Source: Frankiales bacterium
GTDB taxonomy: Bacteria > Actinomycetota > Actinomycetes > Mycobacteriales > Geodermatophilaceae
Length of the DNA: 64,000 nucleotides
Reading direction: 5' to 3'
NCBI GenBank assembly: GCA_025465155.1
Contig: JAODNJ010000212.1
Coordinates: 62,001 to 126,000, forward strand
Part shown: positions 8,274 to 17,145 of the stretch, in pieces
Layout of the letters: every line of letters begins with the position of its first letter
Numbering within the stretch: the first letter of the stretch is position 1
The notes under the pieces: generated by a model
Databases searched by the model: none
Told to the model about the DNA's origin: nothing
Seen by the model: only the letters and a program-made list of their open reading frames with translations
Made by a program: the position numbers and the translations under genes

Positions 8274-9796
8274 GCTGGATCCAGACCGCGGAGCTGGAAT
8301 TCGCGTCCAACACCGCGGTGGTCGACGGCGATCGCCGCCTTACGTTCGCCGAGGTCGCGGAGCGCTCCGATCGCGCGGCCAACGTCCTGGGCGAGACGGT
8401 CGGATGGGAGCCGGCCAACGTCGCCCTGCTGGTGGGCAACGCCGCCGAGGCCGTCGAGCTGGATCTCGCGCTGATGAAGGCGGCCCTCGGACGCGTCAGC
8501 CTCAACCCGCGCCTGACCAACGACGAGCGTCTTTACATCCTCGGTGACTCCGTGGCGAGCGCGCTCGTCTACGACCCCGAGTACGCCGATTTCGCCGAGC
8601 TCGTGGCCGAGGAGCTGCCCCACCTTCCGATCTTCGCGACCGGGAGAGCCTCCAGCCTCGTCGGCAGCAGCTACGAGGAGGCACTCACGGCGGCCAGCGC
8701 GCAGTGTCCCGCGGTCCACCCAGCGCCTGAGACACCGAGCCTGATCATGTACACATCCGGAACGACCGGACGCCCGAAGGGTGCGGTGTGGACGCTGGCC
8801 AGCCGTACGGCCGGCACCACCAACATGCTGCTCAACGAGCTCGACCGGGCCGCTTCCGTCGGCATGGTGCACGCCGCCTCGGTCTCCCATGGCAGCGGCT
8901 CGAAGGTCCTGCCGGTGTTCCTCCGCGGTGGCGTGAGCATTCTGCTGCGCAGGTTCGACCCGGCTGACTTCTTCGAGGTCGTCAACCGCGAGCGCGCGAC
9001 CGCCAGCTTCATGGTGCCCTCGATGGTCCAGATGCTCGTCGAGCACGCGGCGACGTCCGGCGCACGGATGCCGTCGATGGTGCAGATCACCTACGGCGGT
9101 GCGAAGATGCCGCTGCCGACCATCCGGGAGGCGCTGCACCTGTTCGGTCCCGTGTTCGCCCAGGTCTACGGCTCGTGTGAGGCGCCCCACCCGGTGCTCA
9201 CCCTCGCCCGTCACGAGCACCGCATCGACGAGGAGCGGGTCCTCTCCTCCGCGGGCCGTCGGGCGCTCGGCGTCACCATCCGGATCGGGGACACCAAGGC
9301 ACTGCCCGCGATCGGCGACGTCGGTGAGCTCATGATCGGCGGAGACCACGTCTTCGGGGGCTACTGGAAGAACGAGGACGCGACCGATGAGTCGTTTCTC
9401 GACGGCTTCTACAAGACCGGTGACATCGCCGAGCTGATCGACGGCGGCTTCGTCGAGATCGTCGGCCGGGTCAAGGAGATGATCATCACCGGCGGCTTCA
9501 ACGTGTACCCGGCCGAGGTCGAGCGGGTGCTGCTCGAGTACCCCGGCGTCGCGGGCGCCTGCGTCTACAGTCGGCCGAGCCGACGATGGGGCGAGGCCGT
9601 CTTCGCGGCCATCACCCCGGCGCCCGGCACCACGATCGACACCGCCGCTGTCATCGCGGCGTCACGGGAGAAGCTGGCCAACTACAAGGTGCCCAAGGGC
9701 ATCTGGGTCACCGACGCCCTCCCGCTCGGCACCACGGGCAAGGTGCAGCGCTCGGAGGTGGCGGCCGTCCATCCCGCAGCACTCGATGAGGGCTGA
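8258..9796 (+). CDS. acyl-CoA synthetase (AMP-forming)
   Basis: MYTSGTTGRPKGAVW and GFYKTGDIAELIDGGFVEIVGRVKEMIITGGFNVYPAEVE motifs; GTG start overlapping mutase end. Confidence 0.92.
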   Translation: MASLVSWIQTAELEFASNTAVVDGDRRLTFAEVAERSDRAANVLGETVGWEPANVALLVGNAAEAVELDLALMKAALGRVSLNPRLTNDERLYILGDSVASALVYDPEYADFAELVAEELPHLPIFATGRASSLVGSSYEEALTAASAQCPAVHPAPETPSLIMYTSGTTGRPKGAVWTLASRTAGTTNMLLNELDRAASVGMVHAASVSHGSGSKVLPVFLRGGVSILLRRFDPADFFEVVNRERATASFMVPSMVQMLVEHAATSGARMPSMVQITYGGAKMPLPTIREALHLFGPVFAQVYGSCEAPHPVLTLARHEHRIDEERVLSSAGRRALGVTIRIGDTKALPAIGDVGELMIGGDHVFGGYWKNEDATDESFLDGFYKTGDIAELIDGGFVEIVGRVKEMIITGGFNVYPAEVERVLLEYPGVAGACVYSRPSRRWGEAVFAAITPAPGTTIDTAAVIAASREKLANYKVPKGIWVTDALPLGTTGKVQRSEVAAVHPAALDEG

Positions 9797-9805
9797 GAGG
9801 ACGAC

Positions 9806-10210
9806 ATGATCGGACCGCGCATCATCATCGCCAAGCTGGGCCTCGACGGGCACGACCGGGGCGCCAAGATCGTGGCACGCATGTTCCGCGATGCCGGGTA
9901 CGAGGTCATGTACACGGGCCTGCGCCAGACGCCGGCGATGGTCGCGACCGCTGCACTGCAGGAAGACGCCGAGTTGGTCGGCGTCTCCCTGCTGTCCGGT
10001 GCACACAACACGTTGGTGCCGGAGCTGCTGCGGCTCCTGAAGGAGAACGGCAGTGACGCCGTTGTGCTCCTCGGCGGCATCATCCCGGCCGCCGACCGGC
10101 CGGCGCTGCTCGACGCCGGCGTCGCCGCCATCTTCGAGCCGGGCGAGCAGACCGAGAGCATCCTCGCGGCCACCCGAGCCGCCCTGGACGGCACCAGCGT
10201 GGGGGCCTGA
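9806..10210 (+). CDS. acyl-CoA mutase small (cobalamin-binding) subunit
   Basis: 134 aa; [29 protein letters not shown] contains B12-binding DxHxxG. Confidence 0.95.
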   Translation: MIGPRIIIAKLGLDGHDRGAKIVARMFRDAGYEVMYTGLRQTPAMVATAALQEDAELVGVSLLSGAHNTLVPELLRLLKENGSDAVVLLGGIIPAADRPALLDAGVAAIFEPGEQTESILAATRAALDGTSVGA

Positions 10211-10213
10211 ACC

Positions 10214-11398
10214 GTGAGCGGCATGAGCGACGACGTGGTGATCCTGGGCGCGGCGCGCACCCCGTTCGGCAGGTACGGCGGCACGCTTCGCGACTTCTCG
10301 CTGCCCGAGCTCTCCACGATCGCGGCGACGGCCGCTCTTGCGCGGGCCGGCGTCGACCCCGCGGAGGTGGAGGAGTTCGCCCTCGGCGTTAACCTCCCGG
10401 GCTCGGACCGTTCGATCGCCCGCCAGGCAGCGCTGCGGACCGGCGTGCCCGAGGAGACCAACTCCTACTCCGTCGACCGCGCCTGCTGCTCCTCGCTCAC
10501 CGCCACCTCTCTCGTGAGTCGCGGCATCCGGGCCGGCGAGATCACGGTCGCGATGTCGGGGGGCGCCGAGAACCTCAGCAAGGTGCCGTACTTCCTGGAG
10601 AACCTTCGCTGGGGCCGCGGGCTCGGCGACGTGACGATGACCGACCAGCTCGTCATCTCCTGCCCCTACACCCACGTCCCTCGGGCCGTCCAGGCCGCCG
10701 ACGAGGCAGACAGGTACGGAGTGAGCCGGGCGGAGCAGGACGCGTGGGCGCTGCGGAGCCAGATCCGGTTCGCGGATGCGGACGCTCGTGGCGCGCTCGA
10801 CGGCGAGCGCGTGCCGGTCGCGCTGGCCGACGGCACGCTGTTCACCAGCGACGAGTCGGCGCGGCCGGACAGCACCCTCGAGAAACTCGCAGCTCTGAAG
10901 ACCGTCTACGGCAGCAAGTCGGTGACCGCGGGCAACGCGCCGGGACTCTCCACCGGCGCCTCCAGCCTCGTACTGGCCTCCCGGGCCGAGGCCGATCGGC
11001 GAGGCGCAACGCCGATCGCCACCATCGTGGCCGCCGCCATGGCGTCGGGTCATCCCGCGGGCATCGCCTCGATCCCCGCGGTGGCCGCGCGCCGCGCGTT
11101 GGACCGTGCCGGGCTCACCCTCGACGACATCGACCTCATCGAGATCAACGAGGCATTCGCGGCCGTGGCGCTGGCGTCGACCGCAGAACTCGGCATCGAC
11201 CCGCAGAAGGTGAACGTCAGCGGAGGCGCGATCGCCATCGGGCATCCGATCGGAATGTCTGGCGCACGGCTCGTGCTGCACCTGGCGCTTGAACTGCAAC
11301 GCCGAGGCGGCGGAATCGGTGCGGTGGCGCTCTGCGGCGGCGGCGGCCAAGGCGATGCGCTGATCGTGCGGGTTCCCAAGGCCCAGGTCAGGGCGTGA
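10214..11398 (+). CDS. thiolase (acetyl-CoA acyltransferase family)
   Basis: VILGAARTPFGRYGGTLRDFS, VDRACCSSLTA, NEAFAAVAL, GGAIAIGHPIGMSGARLV, ALCGGGGQGDALIV. Confidence 0.93.
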   Translation: MSGMSDDVVILGAARTPFGRYGGTLRDFSLPELSTIAATAALARAGVDPAEVEEFALGVNLPGSDRSIARQAALRTGVPEETNSYSVDRACCSSLTATSLVSRGIRAGEITVAMSGGAENLSKVPYFLENLRWGRGLGDVTMTDQLVISCPYTHVPRAVQAADEADRYGVSRAEQDAWALRSQIRFADADARGALDGERVPVALADGTLFTSDESARPDSTLEKLAALKTVYGSKSVTAGNAPGLSTGASSLVLASRAEADRRGATPIATIVAAAMASGHPAGIASIPAVAARRALDRAGLTLDDIDLIEINEAFAAVALASTAELGIDPQKVNVSGGAIAIGHPIGMSGARLVLHLALELQRRGGGIGAVALCGGGGQGDALIVRVPKAQVRA

Positions 11399-11990
11399 CG
11401 ACGATTCCGCTGACGATGAGTGTCGCGAGTTCGGAGTAGGTCTCGGCGTCGGTCAATCCGACATTTCTCGAGAATGCCCGCTGCTGGATGCGCACCATCA
11501 CCGACGTCATCACCTCTGCGATGAAGCCCGTGGAGACTGGGCGGAAGACGCCCGCGTCGATGCCGTCGAGAATCAGTTCCTGAACGCGCTGGGTGGCGAT
11601 CGCCGTGTTGCGCTCGTAGACCTCGTGGGCAGGCGGGAAAGCGGCCACGTCGTCCATGAAGTCCGCGGAGGCCGGCCTCAGTTCGTCGGCCACCGCCCCC
11701 AGGTACACCTGAACCCGCCTGATCGGGTCGGACTCGGCCGCGAGCCGCTCTTCGACTCGGGCGGCCGCGTCACGAAAGAACGACACCACGACGCTTCGTA
11801 TGAGCTGCTCGCGGCTGCCAGCCAGCGCATAGATCGTCGACTTCGAGCAGCGCAGGTCGGCGGCCATCTCCTGGAGGGTGTAGTCGGCGAAGCCCTTCGT
11901 GAGAATGGTGCTCAACAGGGCGTCAAAAATGTCGGATTGGCGAGAGGTGATCTTGCGACGGGGCCGATCCGCACCGAAGGAGAGGGTCAT
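11388..11990 (-). CDS. TetR/AcrR family regulator
   Basis: N-terminal HTH LQEMAADLRCSKSTIYALAGSREQLIRSV; paralogous to 22639-23250. Confidence 0.85.
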   Translation of the reverse strand: MTLSFGADRPRRKITSRQSDIFDALLSTILTKGFADYTLQEMAADLRCSKSTIYALAGSREQLIRSVVVSFFRDAAARVEERLAAESDPIRRVQVYLGAVADELRPASADFMDDVAAFPPAHEVYERNTAIATQRVQELILDGIDAGVFRPVSTGFIAEVMTSVMVRIQQRAFSRNVGLTDAETYSELATLIVSGIVVTP

Positions 11991-12039
11991 AGATCAACTA
12001 TCGCAGATCGGCTTCACCGCAGACGGCGGCCGCTTCGGC

Positions 12040-12789
12040 TCACATCATGAGCATCTGGCCCCCGTCGACGGCGAGCAGTTGCCCATTCACATACGTACCG
12101 TCGAGAGCGAGAAAGAGAATGGCTGCTGCCATTTCTTCTGCTTCGGCGATGCGGTGCAGAGGCGTCATCGCCTCACTCTTCTTGACCTCTTCAGGGTCTT
12201 TGAGGCGCTCGGCGTTCATGGGCGAGCGGAACGACGCCGGCGCGATGGCGTTCGTACGGATGCCGTAGGGCCCGAGATCCACTCCGAAGTGCTTCGTCAG
12301 ACCGACCAGCCCGGCCTTGCTCGCCCCGTAGTCGATCGCGTGAAAATCGGGCGCCACAGTCTCGGCCGCGGTGGAGGCGACGTTGACGATCGACCCGTGC
12401 ACCCCGTTCGCGATCCACTCCTTCGCTGCCAGCTGACCCACAAAGAAGGGCGCATTGAGGTTGACGGCTATCGCGAACTCCCAATCCGCCTGAGTCAGGT
12501 CGCGAAGGTCGGGCTTCGGACTGAACACTCCGGCATTGTTCACCACCAGATCGATGGGGCCGAGCTCTTCGCCTGTCTTCTTCCAGGCCGCCTCGATCGA
12601 CGCCCAGTCACGCAGGTCGCAGGCGACCGCGACAGCGGCGACGCCCCAGCGCTCGCGCACGCCGGCCGCCACGCGCTCTGCGTTATCGATCGCAACGTCG
12701 ACGACGCCGATGGCCACCCCCCGTTCGGCGAAAGCGTGTGCGACGGCGGCTCCAAGGCCCCCTCCACCGCCCGTCAAGAACAGACTCAT
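12040..12789 (-). CDS. SDR family oxidoreductase
   Basis: FLTGGGGGLGAAVA, NNAG, IDYGASKAGLVGLTKH, LAVDGGQMLMM. Confidence 0.9.
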   Translation of the reverse strand: MSLFLTGGGGGLGAAVAHAFAERGVAIGVVDVAIDNAERVAAGVRERWGVAAVAVACDLRDWASIEAAWKKTGEELGPIDLVVNNAGVFSPKPDLRDLTQADWEFAIAVNLNAPFFVGQLAAKEWIANGVHGSIVNVASTAAETVAPDFHAIDYGASKAGLVGLTKHFGVDLGPYGIRTNAIAPASFRSPMNAERLKDPEEVKKSEAMTPLHRIAEAEEMAAAILFLALDGTYVNGQLLAVDGGQMLMM

Positions 12790-12944
12790 CCTGGTACTCC
12801 TTTGTGTCAGTCGATGGCTCGAAGCGTTCCAGCGTCGGTGCCCATCGGTGTGCCTGGGGCCACTTACGCTCTCAAATGAGGATACCGTATTGTCCGGACG
12901 TAGACTGGAAGGAGAAGAGCGTACTAAATCTGATCTGGAGCACG

Positions 12945-13802
12945 ATGTCGTCTGACGAGTCACCTTCAAAGAACGTTCGCACCGACGATCCTTACCACGC
13001 GATCGCGGTGCACCAGCCGAGCGCCGTGGCCGTCGGTGGGGCCCTGATTACGCTTGTCGAGCCGCACGCCGGCCACGACGACGATTACAACCGCTGGTAC
13101 GAAGACGACCACTTCTACGCCGGAGCGATGGCGGGGCCGTGGACGTTCGCCGGTCGGCGGTTCGTCGCTCCGCGCCCTCTGCGAGAGAATCGGCTCCCTG
13201 CCATTTCGCCCATCGCCTCACCGCTCACGGCCGGCTCGTACATCAGTCTGTACTGGATCACCGCGGGCCATCTCTACGACAATCGCGGTTGGGCCATGGA
13301 TGCGATGTACGAGGAGCTCACCCCGGCTGGGCGCGGCAATCTCGACCGGGATCACATTTATACCTCGTTTCACGAATTCGCCTTCGACCACGTATTCGAT
13401 CCCGAGCCGATGAAATCGATTCACGCTCTGTCGCACCCATATCAGGGTCTGGTCGTCGAGATCGTCGGTGCTTTGCCTGGCGTCGGCCGCGGGGCACTGC
13501 TTGACTGGCTGAGGAACACGCTCGTGCCGAGCCGCCCGCTCGAGGCCGGTCAGTGCGTCGCCTTCATTCCCACGCCAGAGCAGCCGGCGGTGCTCGATTC
13601 GGTGAAGACCGACCACGTCGACATGGCGACCTGCGTCTGTCTGCTCTGGTTTCTTTCGGCAGAGCCGGGTGACGGATGGCCGGGTGCCTTCGCCGAGCAC
13701 GAGGCGCTGCTGGCGCAATCCGGCCTGGGTGAACTACTGCTCGCCGCCCCCTTCATTCCCACTGTTCCCGGTACGCGCCGCTACGTCGACGAACTGCGCT
13801 GA
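12945..13802 (+). CDS. conserved hypothetical protein, possibly EthD-like dimeric alpha-beta barrel
   Basis: ORF MSSDESPSKNVRTDDPYHAIAVHQ...GGALITLVEPHAGHDDDYNRWYEDDHFYAGAMAGPWTFAGRRFVAPR; YNRWYEDDH resembles EthD-type sequences. Confidence 0.6.
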   Translation: MSSDESPSKNVRTDDPYHAIAVHQPSAVAVGGALITLVEPHAGHDDDYNRWYEDDHFYAGAMAGPWTFAGRRFVAPRPLRENRLPAISPIASPLTAGSYISLYWITAGHLYDNRGWAMDAMYEELTPAGRGNLDRDHIYTSFHEFAFDHVFDPEPMKSIHALSHPYQGLVVEIVGALPGVGRGALLDWLRNTLVPSRPLEAGQCVAFIPTPEQPAVLDSVKTDHVDMATCVCLLWFLSAEPGDGWPGAFAEHEALLAQSGLGELLLAAPFIPTVPGTRRYVDELR

Positions 13803-14926
13803 CGTGCTGCTCGACGCGGCCAGAGCCGGATAGCGTTTGTAGGGCACCGAGAGCAACCGCCGAGCCCTGGTGAACAGCGCCCAGCTGATCGGGCCCTCTG
13901 GATAGTTGGTGACGACGATTCCCGAGGGGGCCGTGTAGTAGTTGCGTGTTCCGCCGTCGATCCAGGAGGTGCCCCTCATGCGACTCTGCAGCCAGCGGTT
14001 GTATCGCTCGACGGGCGCCGATCTGACATCGATGGCCGACAGGTGAGAACGCATCATCCACCTGATATTGCGAACAACGTACTCTGCTTCGCGCTCCGCG
14101 ACGAAAAGGTAGCTTCCGGCTCCGTTGGCGTTCGGGCCGTAGATCATGTAGAAGTTGGGGAACCCTGGGACGACCACGCCGAGAAACGCAGTAGGGCTGT
14201 CGCCCCAGCTCGTGTGCAGGTCGCGTCCACCCGGACCGACGACCTGCAGGGTCGAGAGATAGCTCGACGCCTTGTATCCCGTCGCCATCACGATCACGTC
14301 GACCGGGCGCTCGATGCCGTCGGCATCCACGATCCCGTGGGCTGTCACGCGCTCGACCGGCTTCGCCACAAGTTCGACGTTGTCGTGCAAGAGAGAGGCG
14401 TAGAACGTGTCATTGAACATCTGGCGTTTGCCCGCGTACGGATAGGTCGGGGTCACTGCAGTTCGCAGGTCAGGCCGATCGGCGAACACGTCGTCGATGA
14501 AGGCGCGGGCGGATGCTTCGCGCTTCACGTTCTTCGCGCTGCCGATGTGGTGGAACTCCTTGCCGACGTACAGTCTCAGAACGCCGAGCCAGAGCCGCCA
14601 GCGCCGCAGGCGGCGCGCGAGCCGGCTTTCGTATTTCTTGCGCTCTTCCGGCGTGAACAGCCGCTCGCAGCCCACCGCCGATACGACGATCTCGAATTCG
14701 TGCTCGTCTCCAGCCGAGGTGCGCAGCCGATACCCCTGAAGCGCGTCATCCCAGTGCACCGAAACCACATCGGTGCCGAATCGGATGTACGGCTCGAGCT
14801 GATAGTCGTCGACCACCTCGTTCAGATAGGCCAGAATCTCTTGGCTCGTCGCAACTTCACAGCGAGTCCGATTCCGCCCATACCCGCGCCGATGATAGCG
14901 ATGCGAGGGCTTCGCGACGCGGGCAC
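13734..14926 (-). pseudogene. Baeyer-Villiger monooxygenase remnant with two internal deletions and a frameshift
   Basis: VPASRSPRIAIIGAGMGGIGLAVKL in one frame, then ATSQEILAYLNEVVDDYQLEPYIRFG in another; later HEFEIVVSAVG joins directly to CERLFTPEERKKYESRL, without fingerprint or NADPH Rossmann; intact C-terminus. Confidence 0.8.
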
Positions 14927-14932
14927 AGAGCC

Positions 14933-15145
14933 TCACTCCTGCAGCAGAATCGCGGCCACGGGGCAGGCGTAGACCGCGCGGCGAATTCGCTGGAGATCGG
15001 CTTGCTCGACCGTGTCGTCGAGCAGGATGACCGTGGCATCCTCGTCGCTCTGATCGAAGTGGCTCTCGGCCACGTCGACGCAGTTGCCCGCCCCGATGCA
15101 CCTGCCGGGCACGATCGACAGGCGCCCGGCCGCAGCGCCGGTCAC
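14933..15145 (-). CDS. [3Fe-4S]-type ferredoxin (P450 partner)
   Basis: VTGAAAGRLSIVPGRCIGAGNCVDVAESHFDQ...RAVYACPVAAILLQE; GTG overlaps P450 stop. Confidence 0.85.
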   Translation of the reverse strand: MTGAAAGRLSIVPGRCIGAGNCVDVAESHFDQSDEDATVILLDDTVEQADLQRIRRAVYACPVAAILLQE

Positions 15146-16362
15146 CAGGTCACCGGCAGCGAGTCGACGCCGTACACGATCGACGAGCGGAACGTCAGCG
15201 AGCTGAGATCCTGCGCGAGTCTCAGATTCGGAAAGCGCCGGGGCAGAGCCTGAAACACCGACCGCAGTTCGACGCGGGCAAGGGCCTGGCCGAGGCACTG
15301 GTGCATTCCCTTGCCGAAGGCGAGGTGCTCTCGGGCATCCCGTCTGATGTCGATGTCATCGGGATGCTCGAATTTGGCCGGATCGTGATTGGCGGCCATG
15401 GTCAGGGCGATGATGGCGCGCCCTTCGGGTATCTCTTCGCCGCCGATGCCGACGGGCCCGGTCGTCAGCCGGAAGACCGAGTTGTGGGCGACACTCACAT
15501 AGCGGATGATCTCTTCCACCGCCGTGTCGACGAGTTCGTCGTCGGGGTTCTCCGCAAGCTCGCGCCACGCAGATCCATGCTGCAGCAGAGATGCGGTGCC
15601 TAAAGCGATGGTGTTCGCCGTAGTGTCGAAACCCGCCGTAATCAGAAGGTGCAGGGTGAGCACCAGCTGCTCGCGACTGAGGTTGCCGGGCACCAGCTGG
15701 TCGCGCACCAACCGCGAGATGAGGTCGTCGGCGTCACCGGTCGACCGCTCGTCGATCACGTTCTCGAGATAGGCGCTGATGTCGGCCATTGCCTGGCGAA
15801 TGTCAGCGGGATCGTTGGTGTCGCTCATCCAGCGCTGCACCCTGTCGAGAAAGAAGTCGGCATCGGAGAGCGGAAGATCGAGCATCTTCGCGATGACAGC
15901 AGCGGGAATCGGCTCGGCGAAATCTTTCACGAGGTCGATGGGGCCGCCGCGGCTCTGCATATCGTCGAGCAGATCAGAGACCAGCTCATCGATGAACGGC
16001 CGCAGCTGCCTCACCCGCTTGACGGTGAAGTCTGCGGCGAGCATAAACCGCTGGTGGTCGTGTTCGGGCGCATCCAGCCTGTCGATGGTCGGGCGGCCGC
16101 CGCGATTGGCGCGCGACGCTTCGCTGATGTAGGGATAGCCGGGTTTGCGACCATCTGACGAGACATTGCCGCTCATCAGCAGGTCGCGAACGTCGTCGAA
16201 CCGCGTGAGCATGGTGCACTGCGTGCCGTCGTAGAGGCTCACATCGGCCAGCGGAGAGCTGTCGCGGAGTTCGGCCAGCCGCGGGGGCGGCAGAACGGGG
16301 CAGCGTGCGTCTCGCGGGAATGGCCAGACATCAGTGTGCCCGGCTTGTGATTCAGTTGTCAT
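15142..16362 (-). CDS. cytochrome P450
   Basis: I-helix LITAGFDTTANTIALG, EEIIRY, heme motif LAFGKGMHQCLGQALARVEL. Confidence 0.95.
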   Translation of the reverse strand: MTTESQAGHTDVWPFPRDARCPVLPPPRLAELRDSSPLADVSLYDGTQCTMLTRFDDVRDLLMSGNVSSDGRKPGYPYISEASRANRGGRPTIDRLDAPEHDHQRFMLAADFTVKRVRQLRPFIDELVSDLLDDMQSRGGPIDLVKDFAEPIPAAVIAKMLDLPLSDADFFLDRVQRWMSDTNDPADIRQAMADISAYLENVIDERSTGDADDLISRLVRDQLVPGNLSREQLVLTLHLLITAGFDTTANTIALGTASLLQHGSAWRELAENPDDELVDTAVEEIIRYVSVAHNSVFRLTTGPVGIGGEEIPEGRAIIALTMAANHDPAKFEHPDDIDIRRDAREHLAFGKGMHQCLGQALARVELRSVFQALPRRFPNLRLAQDLSSLTFRSSIVYGVDSLPVTW

Positions 16363-16399
16363 CGTCGACCCTTTCGTAGCAACTCGGTTCAGTACAATC

Positions 16400-17116
16400 T
16401 CAAGCCATGTAGGCGCCGCCGCTGATGACGATCGTCTCCCCGGTGATGAACGACAACGGGGTGTCTCCGGCCAACGCCCACACCCAGTCGGCGAACTCGG
16501 CGGGTTCTGCAAGGCGTTTCAGCGGGACGGTATTGCGGAACTCGTCATTGCCCGCGCCGCCGGCAGAATTCGCGGTCATCACGGGGCCCGGAGAGATGCC
16601 CACCACCCGGATGCCGGGAGCCAAATCGGTGGCGAGAGTGCGAGTGAGCGACACGACGGCAGCCTTTGACGCCTTGTAAAGGAATCGCTCGGCGCCGGAG
16701 GTGTACGCAGCGATCGAGGCGAAGTTGACCACCACCGCCTCTGTCGACTTTTCGAGATACGGCAGCGCGGCGCGGGTGGTCAGCAGTGTGCCGAGAACGT
16801 TGATACTGAAGTGAAGCTGAAACTGCTCCACTGTGAACTCCCGGAACGACGACGGCGGATAGATGCCTGCGACGTTGATGCACGCATCGATGACGTCTGC
16901 TCCCGACGCGGCCATCGCCTCTTTCAGCGCAGTCTCATCGGTGATATCGACTTCGAAGCCCGAGACGGCGGGGTTCTCGCCCCACTCCGAGGTGAGCTTC
17001 TGACCGTCGCGATCGAGGGCGATGACGCGCCAGCCGCCTGCGACGAAGCGGGCCACCACCTCGCGCCCGATGCCCGCGGCCGCACCAGTGACCACGACTG
17101 TGCCGTTGTTGACCAT
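16400..17116 (-). CDS. SDR family oxidoreductase
   Basis: VVVTGAAAGIGREVV, INVAG, FLYKASKAAVVSLTRTLA. Confidence 0.9.
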   Translation of the reverse strand: MVNNGTVVVTGAAAGIGREVVARFVAGGWRVIALDRDGQKLTSEWGENPAVSGFEVDITDETALKEAMAASGADVIDACINVAGIYPPSSFREFTVEQFQLHFSINVLGTLLTTRAALPYLEKSTEAVVVNFASIAAYTSGAERFLYKASKAAVVSLTRTLATDLAPGIRVVGISPGPVMTANSAGGAGNDEFRNTVPLKRLAEPAEFADWVWALAGDTPLSFITGETIVISGGAYMA

Positions 17117-17145
17117 GATGAGTTCTCTTTCAGTTGCCGACAGTT

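Noticed and set aside
14043-14972. Long + strand ORF (309 aa)
   Set aside because: Antisense shadow over the BVMO remnant in high-GC DNA; low-information Arg/Ala/His-rich translation with no recognisable motif.
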